This document shows positions 26,879 through 35,281 of a stretch of 64,000 nt of DNA, in pieces (positions within the stretch are counted from its first letter, which is position 1; each line of letters begins with the position of its first letter). The notes below the pieces were generated by a model. The model ran no database searches, had not been told where the DNA came from, and saw only the letters and a list, made by a program, of their open reading frames with translations. The DNA lies in NCBI RefSeq assembly GCF_000315485.1, contig NZ_JH992940.1, forward strand, positions 1,810,816 through 1,874,815, written 5' to 3'. The stretch is from Bacteroides oleiciplenus YIT 12058. GTDB lineage: Bacteria > Bacteroidota > Bacteroidia > Bacteroidales > Bacteroidaceae. Position numbers and translations under genes: made by a program.

Positions 26879-29800
26879 TTAGAAACCTACTTGAATACCA
26901 AATGTAAAGCCTCTGTTATAATATGTTGTACCAAGATCCAAATCAATGAAATCTACAGAAGAATAAAGGTTGCCTAAGTTTTTGGCTTGAGCATAAAGTT
27001 TCAATGAATTAAGACCGATGCTCTTACATAATTTCTTATCAAAATTATATCCCAAAGAGATATTACGTACCTTTATAAAAGAAGCATCTTTGAAACCTAA
27101 CAAGCTGGAATAAGGATCTCCACCTGCCGTACTGTAAATAGGTTTCTGCCATTCTGCACCTGGATTATCCGGAGTCCAATAATCAATTTCACGTTGATTG
27201 TACATACCAAACTGACCCTCGCCACCTGTATTAATCATGTAACCGAAACGTCCGTAAAGTTCAATCGAAAGGTCAATGCCTTTATAAGTGAAGCTGTTAG
27301 ACCATCCCATTGTCCAGCGTGGATTTTTACTGCCCAGAATAACACGGTCATTGTTATCAATTACATAGTCACCATTCTGGTCAACAGGTTTCACCATACC
27401 GGCTGAGAATTTATGTCCTTTCTCATTAAACTTAGCCATTTCGGCGGCTTCTGACTCCTGCCATATTCCATTAGCTGCTACTCCATAATATATATTGATT
27501 GACTCACCAATAAACCATGAGTTATCAATCATATCCTGCTTACCATTAGCAAGTTCCACAATTTCATCTTTTTGATAAGCTACATTCAGCGTTGAATTCC
27601 ATTCAAAATCCTTATAACGTACCGGAACAGCATTCACTGATAGATCAACACCAAAGTTCTTTGTTTCTCCTACGTTTGACATTACCGAAGGATAACCCGT
27701 CAGTGAAGGAAGTTTCATAGACATCAGCAAGTCTTTAGTTCTGGAATGGTAAACGTCAACTGTACCACCAATACGGCCATTCAGGAAACTAAAATCAACA
27801 CCATAGTTAAACTGAGTAGTCTTCTCCCAACCCAAATTCCTATTAGACATCAGATTCTGGTCCTTCACATAGTAAGGTTCATTAGTAGTCAGAATCAAAG
27901 TATTACCTGTACTGAATGGCATCCAATAAGCACCGATCACTCCTAAAGTTCCATAAGGATCAACAGAAGAGTTACCCGTGGTACCCATACCAGCACGAAG
28001 TTTCAACTGATTAATCCAGGTAATATCTGCCATAAAGGCTTCCTGATCTATACGCCAGCCTAAAGCTGCAGAAGGGAAGAAATCCCATTTATTGCCCTCT
28101 GCCAATACAGAAGAGCCATCATAACGACCTGATACAGTCAACAAATAACGGTCTTTGTACGAATAGTTAATACGAGCCATATAAGAAGCCAATTGCTGTT
28201 CAGTAAGCCCTGTGCCCATACCAGCTTTATAATCGCTGTTGGTTATATCTATAGCTCCCATATTGTTCCACATGAATGTTGGCATCAATACACCTTGTTC
28301 ACTCATGTTAGCAGTTTCAGTGTTGACTTTAGAAGCACTCTGAAGCAAAGTTACATCGAAACGATGCTCACCAATCTTCTTATTATAAGTAACCATATTA
28401 TCCAGCGTCCACGAGAAGTTACGGGTAGAAGCCCACTTAGCATAGTTTTTGCTACCTGCACGAACTGCCGAACTACTATCAATAAAGATTCCCTGACGAT
28501 TATAACGGAAATCAGGCCCAAAAGCAATCTTATAGCTTAAGCCTTCCAACGGTTGCCATATCTTGCCAAAATCCATTTGAGCATAGAAGCTACCCAGCGC
28601 ACGGAAATTCTGACGATTATCTGTAGACTTATTCCATTCGTCTATCACTGTATACACATTCGTTACGGAACCTGCAGGTTGTAAAATGATATCACCTTTG
28701 TCATCATAAGGCACTGCATAACGCGGAATGGCCTTCGCAGCACTATATATATCAGTAGGACCAGAGTTAGAAGATTGTCCTGTACGAGAGTAACCATAAT
28801 CCTGAACTGCATAAGAACCATTGATAGAACCACCCAATTTGAACCATGGAGTAGGTTGCAAGTCCAAAGACATAGAGAAGTTATAGCGTTCGTACTCCTG
28901 ACCTTTCTGAGTACCTTCATTATTCAAATAACCGAAAGAGAAGAATCCTTGCATCATTTCAGTACCACCACTACCGCTTATAGTATGTTCATGAGTAACA
29001 CCTGTACGGGTAACCATACCTGCCCAGTCCGTATCAGTAACTTTAGAACCATCCCAAGATCCATTCTCCCAGCCTTTATTCACATTTGCCAAAGCATAGT
29101 TATCACCAGAGAAATAAGCTTGGTCTTTATCATAGTTAGGCTGATTTCCCATAGGATTAGCTGTTGGATTTGAGTTATAATATGCCCAACGACGCCAAGT
29201 GATATAATCGCTGGCACTCATGGCGGGAGATTTATCTTGCAAAGTTTCCAAAGTCACAGAACCAGAATAGTTCAACGACATGGCACCAGTTTTACCACGT
29301 TTGGTAGTAACCAGAATAACACCATTGGCACCGCGAGAACCATAGATAGCTGTTGAAGAAGCATCTTTCAAGATATCAATAGATTCGATGTCTCTCGGAT
29401 TGAGAGTTTCAATACCACCAGAATTTAAGGGCACACCGTCAACCACATACAAAGGGTCATTCTTTGCGTTTAATGAACGGTTACCACGAATACGAATAGA
29501 ACCAATCGTACCCGGACGTTCACTACTTGTGATATCTACACCGGCAGCTTTACCTTGCAATGCTTCAAAAGCATTTGATACAGGTTTCACATTCAATTCT
29601 TCCGAACCAACACGAGCCATAGCACCGGTCACATCGCTCTTCTTTTGCACACCATAACCAACTACCACAACTTCATCCAGCATTGCATTATCTTCCTGCA
29701 ACGTTACCTGCAAACTCGTTTTCCCTGCAACAGGAATCACCTGGTCCTTATAACCTATAAAAGAAACAGAAATCGTACCTTTATCCGGTACATTAGTGAG

Positions 29801-30022
29801 AGTAAATTTACCGTCCAAGTCAGTGATAACGCCATTAGTAGTGCCTTTTACGATAACATTGGCACCAATAACCGGTTCTCCGGTCTGGTCAATCACAGTA
29901 CCCGATACTGTTTTACTTTGCGCATAAGCTCCTATAGAGATTACTGCGAACAAAGTAATGAAGAATAGCCGCTGAATATTGTTCAGACAACCCAACAGAC
30001 TTAAATCTTTGCTGTTTTTCAT
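26879..30022 (-). CDS. SusC-family TonB-dependent glycan transporter, left pair
   Basis: The 1047-residue outer-membrane protein has a signal peptide ending AYAQS; a carboxypeptidase-like domain (KTVSGTVIDQTGEPVIGANV, about 37-115); a TonB box region DEVVVVGYGVQKKSDVTGA; a plug (GSIRIRGNRSLNAKNDPLY, DILKDASSTAIYGSRGANG); and a 22-strand barrel ending GFTFGIQVGF. It imports oligosaccharides with the SusD partner downstream. Its start codon lies inside a perfect 36-bp inverted repeat shared with the divergent susC at 31897. The N-terminal 45 residues are closely similar between the two proteins; later parts diverge. Confidence 0.93.
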   Translation of the reverse strand: MKNSKDLSLLGCLNNIQRLFFITLFAVISIGAYAQSKTVSGTVIDQTGEPVIGANVIVKGTTNGVITDLDGKFTLTNVPDKGTISVSFIGYKDQVIPVAGKTSLQVTLQEDNAMLDEVVVVGYGVQKKSDVTGAMARVGSEELNVKPVSNAFEALQGKAAGVDITSSERPGTIGSIRIRGNRSLNAKNDPLYVVDGVPLNSGGIETLNPRDIESIDILKDASSTAIYGSRGANGVILVTTKRGKTGAMSLNYSGSVTLETLQDKSPAMSASDYITWRRWAYYNSNPTANPMGNQPNYDKDQAYFSGDNYALANVNKGWENGSWDGSKVTDTDWAGMVTRTGVTHEHTISGSGGTEMMQGFFSFGYLNNEGTQKGQEYERYNFSMSLDLQPTPWFKLGGSINGSYAVQDYGYSRTGQSSNSGPTDIYSAAKAIPRYAVPYDDKGDIILQPAGSVTNVYTVIDEWNKSTDNRQNFRALGSFYAQMDFGKIWQPLEGLSYKIAFGPDFRYNRQGIFIDSSSAVRAGSKNYAKWASTRNFSWTLDNMVTYNKKIGEHRFDVTLLQSASKVNTETANMSEQGVLMPTFMWNNMGAIDITNSDYKAGMGTGLTEQQLASYMARINYSYKDRYLLTVSGRYDGSSVLAEGNKWDFFPSAALGWRIDQEAFMADITWINQLKLRAGMGTTGNSSVDPYGTLGVIGAYWMPFSTGNTLILTTNEPYYVKDQNLMSNRNLGWEKTTQFNYGVDFSFLNGRIGGTVDVYHSRTKDLLMSMKLPSLTGYPSVMSNVGETKNFGVDLSVNAVPVRYKDFEWNSTLNVAYQKDEIVELANGKQDMIDNSWFIGESINIYYGVAANGIWQESEAAEMAKFNEKGHKFSAGMVKPVDQNGDYVIDNNDRVILGSKNPRWTMGWSNSFTYKGIDLSIELYGRFGYMINTGGEGQFGMYNQREIDYWTPDNPGAEWQKPIYSTAGGDPYSSLLGFKDASFIKVRNISLGYNFDKKLCKSIGLNSLKLYAQAKNLGNLYSSVDFIDLDLGTTYYNRGFTFGIQVGF

Positions 30023-30051
30023 ACTTTAATTATTAAGTTAAACAAAAGTTA
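30016..30051 (-). repeat. 36-bp inverted repeat, left arm
   Basis: Read on the minus strand, these 36 bases (starting TAACTTTTGTTTAAC and ending AGTATGAAAA) are identical to 31868-31903 on the plus strand. It contains the start codon of the left susC. Identity stops abruptly on both sides. Together the arms flank the recombinase gene and both susC promoter regions (31.9-30.0 = about 1.9 kb). Confidence 0.9.
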
Positions 30052-30065
30052 GTTTTCTATTCTCT

Positions 30066-30086
30066 CAGGAGATTTTTGCTCTCCTG
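30066..30086 (-). promoter_or_regulatory. Hairpin in the 5' leader of the left susC
   Basis: A 7-bp perfect stem (CAGGAGA with TCTCCTG) with a seven-base loop lies between the predicted transcription start and the start codon. It is outside the 36-bp repeat and inside the putative invertible segment. It may stabilise the leader or attenuate expression. Confidence 0.4.
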
Positions 30087-30103
30087 TCTGTGAAAAAGTG
30101 TTG

Positions 30104-30111
30104 CAAATATA
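30104..30111 (-). promoter_or_regulatory. Promoter -7 box for the left susC
   Basis: The minus strand reads TATATTTG (TAnnTTTG), giving a leader of about 75 bases. It lies inside the segment bracketed by the 36-bp repeats. Confidence 0.5.
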
Positions 30112-30312
30112 TGAGCAAAGCGCCAAAAAGAGAATGTAGGATTGTGTCAAAACATGGAAAATTCAGTCTTTCTAACTGAAAAATAGTATCAACGTCTGTG
30201 AATAAAATCAAAACGAATAGTCCCAGTATCATTTTGATTATGGCAGGCTTTTTAATCTATGATTTGTTACTTTAATATTGTATCATGAAACATATAAATC
30301 CAAAAAATCAAT

Positions 30313-31494
30313 ATGGCTAATCTTTCAATAGTAATAGTACCAACAAAAAAGTTCTCCAATGGAAAACATCGAATAAGAATTGCAGTAGCGCACCGTTCGC
30401 AAACCAGATATATTTCAACTCAATTTATATTGGACTCTGCAAACCAATTGAGAAACGGAAAAGTAGTAAGACATGAAAACGCAGCAAATATTAATGCTTG
30501 CCTACGCAAGATAATATATGAATACGAAGAAATTTTATCTTCTATTCACTACCTACCAACTTTATCGTGTACAGAGTTAATACACCTTATCACTCGCGAA
30601 CAGCAGAAGAAGGGTATTACTTTTAATGCCGTGGCAAATGAATATCTTTCTTACATGAGGACCGAAGAACAAAAGAAATCTTATAAACTATATAGCATAG
30701 CTTGCAGGAAAATCCAAAAATACATGAAAGGAGACTTTCCGTTAATACAACTAAGCCCATTGCAGATACAAGGTTTTGCCAATGCAATGAAAGAAGAAGG
30801 TTTATCTGAAACATCTATTAGAATCTACCTCACTCTAATAAAGGTTATACTCAACTATGCAGGCAAAATGAACTACGTTAATTATCTGGTTCACCCTTTT
30901 GTCCTTTTCAAAATGCCGGTTAGCAATGTCAGGGAACTGGACCTAACCGTAGAAGAATTAAAAAAAATACGTGATGTAAAGCTATTCAAGACTACACAAG
31001 TGATGGTTCGGGATATATTTATGCTTACTTATTATTTAGGCGGCATCAATCTAAGGGATTTGATGGAATATGATTTCAAAGACCGGAACCATATGCGATA
31101 TGTACGCCATAAAACTCGGAACAGCAAAAAGAGTGAGAACGAAATTGCTTTCACTATTCAGCCGGAGGCACAGGAAATCATCAATAAGTATATGTCAGAT
31201 AACGGAAAATTAGTTTTTGGAAGATACTCGTCTTATGAAAAAGTATATAGCTTAGTTTTTAGGCATATATATAAGGTGGTAAGTCTGGCAGGAATTAATA
31301 GGAAAGTATCATATTACTCTGCCAGAAAGACATTTGCCCAACATGGATACGATATGGGAATTGAAATAGAAAAAATAGAGTATTGTATAGGACATAGTAT
31401 GAAAAATAATCGGCCTATATTCAACTATATACGAATCATGCAAGAGCATGCAGATAAAGTGTTCAGGGCTATCCTCGATCAGCTAATTAAGTAG
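30313..31494 (+). CDS. Tyrosine site-specific recombinase
   Basis: The 393-residue protein has an N-terminal arm-binding-like domain, a SAM-like core-binding domain (about 100-200: FNAVANEYLSYMRTEEQ, SETSIRIYLTLIKVILNYA) and a C-terminal catalytic domain. Catalytic residues visible: Arg248 (GGINLRDL), Arg338 (YYSARKTFAQ), His361 (CIGHSM) and Tyr372 (FNYIRI). The usual His two residues before the second Arg is Ser, as is common in Bacteroides recombinases. It lies alone between two divergent susC genes and between perfect 36-bp inverted repeats, with no phage or conjugation genes nearby, so a local DNA-inversion role is more likely than element integration. The region is AT-richer than the flanking genes. 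Confidence 0.88.
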   Translation: MANLSIVIVPTKKFSNGKHRIRIAVAHRSQTRYISTQFILDSANQLRNGKVVRHENAANINACLRKIIYEYEEILSSIHYLPTLSCTELIHLITREQQKKGITFNAVANEYLSYMRTEEQKKSYKLYSIACRKIQKYMKGDFPLIQLSPLQIQGFANAMKEEGLSETSIRIYLTLIKVILNYAGKMNYVNYLVHPFVLFKMPVSNVRELDLTVEELKKIRDVKLFKTTQVMVRDIFMLTYYLGGINLRDLMEYDFKDRNHMRYVRHKTRNSKKSENEIAFTIQPEAQEIINKYMSDNGKLVFGRYSSYEKVYSLVFRHIYKVVSLAGINRKVSYYSARKTFAQHGYDMGIEIEKIEYCIGHSMKNNRPIFNYIRIMQEHADKVFRAILDQLIK

Positions 31495-31647
31495 CAAACG
31501 ATGTTATACCATTCGCAGTTTTAACAGGGTTCCTCCAAAATTTATGTATCATGTGAATCAGTAGTTGAATTTAAATTGTAGGGGAATGGACCAAATCCCC
31601 ATTTCATTATGTGCTCTCCCGATGAAAGTATATTATCTATTCAGTAC

Positions 31648-31723
31648 AAATTCGGTATAGACTTGGTACAGATTCGGTATAAATTCGGTTAAATATGCTA
31701 TTTTGCAAGAAATAACCGAATTT
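31648..31723 (+). promoter_or_regulatory. Operator-like element, copy 2
   Basis: Four 11-bp direct units lie at 31648-31658, 31659-31669, 31670-31680 and 31681-31691 (last one AAATTCGGTTA), then a 21-bp spacer and TAACCGAATTT at 31713-31723. Number, order and spacing are identical to 3080-3155. It lies about 175 bases ahead of the right susC start. A purine-rich AGAGAGAAAGGAA follows, also shared with copy 1. Confidence 0.7.
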
Positions 31724-31867
31724 GCACAGAGAGAATATCATATATATATAAAAGAAAATAGAGAGAAAGGAATTTCCAATCCAGTTTAAAACCATTTTAT
31801 TGTATCGGGTAATTTCAAAAGCCCTTTGGAGTTATACCTCAGGCAGCTTAATCCTTAATTATCAAGT

Positions 31868-31903
31868 TAACTTTTGTTTAACTTAATAATTAAAGTATGA
31901 AAA
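31868..31903 (+). repeat. 36-bp inverted repeat, right arm
   Basis: This is identical to the minus strand of 30016-30051 and contains the ATG (31897) of the right susC and the next four bases. A crossover here would exchange the promoter regions of the two susC genes without altering either protein. Confidence 0.9.
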
Positions 31904-34900
31904 GCGACAAAAAAACAAGCTTATCCGGCTGCTTGGGTAGAATCCAGCGGCTATTCTTCGTTGCTTTGTTTTCAGTATTGGCTATAGGAGCCTTTGCGCA
32001 AAGCAAAACTATTTCAGGTACCGTCCTCGACAAAACTGGTGAATCCGTAATCGGTGCCAGTGTAGTAGTAAAAGGAACTACTAACGGAACAATCACAGAT
32101 ATCGATGGCAAATTTACAATTTCCAATGTTCCCGACAATGGGACTATTCAAGTAAGTTTCGTTGGATATAAGACCTTGGATATTCCGGCAAAAGGGCATT
32201 CTACTTTACAAATAACGTTAGAAGAAGATGCTGAAATACTGGATGAGGTAGTTGTTGTAGGTTATGGTGTTGCAAAGAAAAGTGATGTGACCGGAGCACT
32301 GACCCAGGTGACAGCAAAAACCATTAGAGAGCGACCGGTTCAGAATGCATTGCAGGCAATGCAGGGTAAAGCTGCCGGCGTGCAAATTACTTCAAACAAC
32401 CGTCCCGGTGAGTTGGGGGATGTCCGCATCCGTGGTAACCGCTCTATCAATGCAAGCAATGACCCACTGTATGTAATTGACGGAATTCCTATGACCGCCG
32501 GTTCTATGGCTGACGTCAATCCTAATGACATTGAGTCTATGGAAATTCTGAAAGATGCATCTGCCACCGCAATTTATGGTTCACGTGGTGCGAATGGAGT
32601 CGTCCTGATTTCTACCAAGAAAGGTAAAACAGGCAAGGTGACCATCAATTATGACGGTTCAGTTTCATTCTCAAAGATGGACTCAATGACTGATTGGATG
32701 AATTCAGGAGAATTGATTGACTGGAATCGCCAATCTAATATCAATGCAGGTGCCTATACAGGAAAGTACGGTAATGCCCCGGACCCAGACATTGATGGTG
32801 ACGCTTATTTTGGCGGTGTAACCAAGTATCCTTACTTACGTCCGGTCTTTAATTCAGCCTTTCAGTTCAATGCCGATGGTACTCCCGTGCTGCGTGACGC
32901 TACTGAATATGAACAGAAAGTATTGGGATATGCTGCAAAAGTACCGGTATATGATTCCTCAAATATACCAACAACTCCCTGGACTGATTATGTAACCCGC
33001 ACAGCTGTTACCCATAATCACCAATTATCACTGTCTGCCGGTACCGAGAAGTCTAAATTATATATGTCATTGGCATATCTGGATCAGCAATCTCCGATGA
33101 AAGACCAGGACTACAAGCGCTACACGGTAAACCTGAATGGTGAAATTCAAGCCACTGACTTCTTAAAAGTTGGCATGGGTATCAATATCAGCCATTCTAT
33201 CAAGAATTATGGTATTGTGAGCAATTTTTCAAATACAACCGCAAAAGACTCTTACGGCTTAGCTACAAATCTGATGCCTTATGCACCGGCTTATGATGAA
33301 AATGGAGAATTGTTACATCCGTCGGATGGACCTTCACAGCACAATGCTTTGCTTAATATCGATCAGGCACAAAATGAAACACGTTATTACGGTGTCATGT
33401 TAAGCTCTTTTGCAGAACTTGATTTTGGAAAAATCTGGGCTCCTCTGGAAGGGATAAGATGGCGTACTAATCTGGGTACTCAATATCGCAACTCCCGTGA
33501 AGGCAGTTATTATGGAAATGACTTTACCAACCCGTTGGGCTATGCTTCAACAGAACCGAATGTTGCATACAATAATCAAAGTCAGAAACTGGCATGGACA
33601 CTAGAGAATATGATTTTCATAAACAAGACCTTTAATAAGATTCATTCTCTGGGCTTGACATTGATGCAATCTGCTGAGTATTATCGCACTGAGGGCATAG
33701 ATGTGCGTGCTTATGAATGTAAGTTCCCCACAGCTTTGTGGTATAGCGTGGGCGACTCTAACACTTCAAAGGCAGGTATAGGTTCTTCATTCAGTGAACA
33801 ACAGCGCGCTTCGTATATGGCTCGTGTCAACTATTCACTGATGGATCGTTATCTGGTTACCCTGACAGGTCGTTGGGATGGTGCCTCTATGCTGGCTGTG
33901 GGTAACAAATGGGATTTCTTCCCTTCGGCAGCATTGGCATGGAAAATGAATGAAGAGAACTTCATGAAAGATATTAACTGGATCAACTCTTTAAAAGTAC
34001 GTGTTGGTTATGGCGTCACCGGAAACGCCTCTGTAAGTCCTTATCAAACAGGAGGTTCAATGGTTTCTCAATGGGCTAATAAGCCATTCGGACAAGGTGC
34101 CGTGACTACCAATACAACTGGTGCTAAAGCTTCTGTATTGCCCAACAGGATGCTTGGCTGGGAAAAAACTGCTTCCACCAATGTGGGTATCGATTTTGGA
34201 TTGTTGAACAATAGAATCAGCGGTAGCATTGAATACTACGTAGCCAATACTTCTGACTTATTGCTGAACCGTTCCATTCCTATCATGACCGGATATACCC
34301 AGATTTTATCAAATATCGGTAAAACCCAGAATAAAGGCTTTGAATTGACATTGTCCACTACCAATATACAGACCAAGAACTTTACCTGGAAAACTGATTT
34401 CACCTTCTCTACCAACAAAGAGAAAATTGTAGAATTAGCCGACGGTAAAAATGATGACACAGCGAATGGCTGGTTTATCGGAAAGCCGATTAACGAGGTG
34501 TGGACTTACAAATATGACCGTTTGTGGCAGAATACTCCCGAAGACCAGAAGCTATTGGCTGTTTATAAAGCAAACGGCATTACGATGTTCCCGGGAATGG
34601 CCAAATTAGTTGACCAGGAATTTATTGAGGTACCTAAGGGCACAGACGGAGCGATAACTAAAACTGTTGACATCAACGGACAGAAGCAAGAAATCACCTA
34701 TATGGACAACGGTTTTGGTAAATTCAATAATGATGACAATCATTTCTTAGGTTCATTTACTCCCAAATGGGAAGGTGGTTTTACCACTACTTTCATTTAT
34801 AAGAATTGGCAGTTGAACGCATTCGTCTATGGTCGCTTTGGCAATACGTATTATGGATTGATGCAGACCTATGGACGTCGCGTTGAAAAAGACACCTGGA

Positions 34901-35256
34901 GCCCGGATAATACAGGTGCTAAGTTTCCACAACCACGCGCAGGAGGTGAAACGTTTACTGATTACAGTGCTTATATGAACTATACCAAAGGTAATATGAT
35001 TGCAATTCGCAATATTGCCTTGTCATATACATTGCCCGAAAAACTATTGAATAAGATTGGTGCAACAAGTTGCTCGATTTATGCCCAGGTATTGAATCCA
35101 TTTATCTTTGGTGGTGAGTTGGTTAAATCAGGTATTAACCCTGACGATACCACCGGATGGAGTGAAAGTACTAATGCTACTAATTTCATTGGTGGACAAA
35201 CCAATAATACAGTATTAACCCGCAGTTACGTGATAGGTTTGAGACTTGGCTTTTAA
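31897..35256 (+). CDS. SusC-family TonB-dependent glycan transporter, right pair
   Basis: The 1119-residue outer-membrane transporter has a signal peptide ending AFAQS; a carboxypeptidase-like domain (KTISGTVLDKTGESVIGASV); DEVVVVGYGVAKKSDVTGA; a plug with GDVRIRGNRSINASNDPLY and EILKDASATAIYGSRGANG; and a barrel ending YVIGLRLGF. Its susD partner follows after about 25 bases. It is the closest transporter to the RG-I lyase operon downstream, so RG-I oligosaccharides are the probable cargo (inference). Upstream lie the operator-like element and the right arm of the inverted repeat. Confidence 0.93.
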   Translation: MKSDKKTSLSGCLGRIQRLFFVALFSVLAIGAFAQSKTISGTVLDKTGESVIGASVVVKGTTNGTITDIDGKFTISNVPDNGTIQVSFVGYKTLDIPAKGHSTLQITLEEDAEILDEVVVVGYGVAKKSDVTGALTQVTAKTIRERPVQNALQAMQGKAAGVQITSNNRPGELGDVRIRGNRSINASNDPLYVIDGIPMTAGSMADVNPNDIESMEILKDASATAIYGSRGANGVVLISTKKGKTGKVTINYDGSVSFSKMDSMTDWMNSGELIDWNRQSNINAGAYTGKYGNAPDPDIDGDAYFGGVTKYPYLRPVFNSAFQFNADGTPVLRDATEYEQKVLGYAAKVPVYDSSNIPTTPWTDYVTRTAVTHNHQLSLSAGTEKSKLYMSLAYLDQQSPMKDQDYKRYTVNLNGEIQATDFLKVGMGINISHSIKNYGIVSNFSNTTAKDSYGLATNLMPYAPAYDENGELLHPSDGPSQHNALLNIDQAQNETRYYGVMLSSFAELDFGKIWAPLEGIRWRTNLGTQYRNSREGSYYGNDFTNPLGYASTEPNVAYNNQSQKLAWTLENMIFINKTFNKIHSLGLTLMQSAEYYRTEGIDVRAYECKFPTALWYSVGDSNTSKAGIGSSFSEQQRASYMARVNYSLMDRYLVTLTGRWDGASMLAVGNKWDFFPSAALAWKMNEENFMKDINWINSLKVRVGYGVTGNASVSPYQTGGSMVSQWANKPFGQGAVTTNTTGAKASVLPNRMLGWEKTASTNVGIDFGLLNNRISGSIEYYVANTSDLLLNRSIPIMTGYTQILSNIGKTQNKGFELTLSTTNIQTKNFTWKTDFTFSTNKEKIVELADGKNDDTANGWFIGKPINEVWTYKYDRLWQNTPEDQKLLAVYKANGITMFPGMAKLVDQEFIEVPKGTDGAITKTVDINGQKQEITYMDNGFGKFNNDDNHFLGSFTPKWEGGFTTTFIYKNWQLNAFVYGRFGNTYYGLMQTYGRRVEKDTWSPDNTGAKFPQPRAGGETFTDYSAYMNYTKGNMIAIRNIALSYTLPEKLLNKIGATSCSIYAQVLNPFIFGGELVKSGINPDDTTGWSESTNATNFIGGQTNNTVLTRSYVIGLRLGF

Positions 35257-35281
35257 TTGAATGATTATTAAAAAAAACAAT

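Noticed and set aside
30313..31494. Integrase as part of a phage or conjugative element
   Set aside because: No att-like direct repeats, tRNA, phage or transfer genes nearby; inverted repeats point to local inversion.
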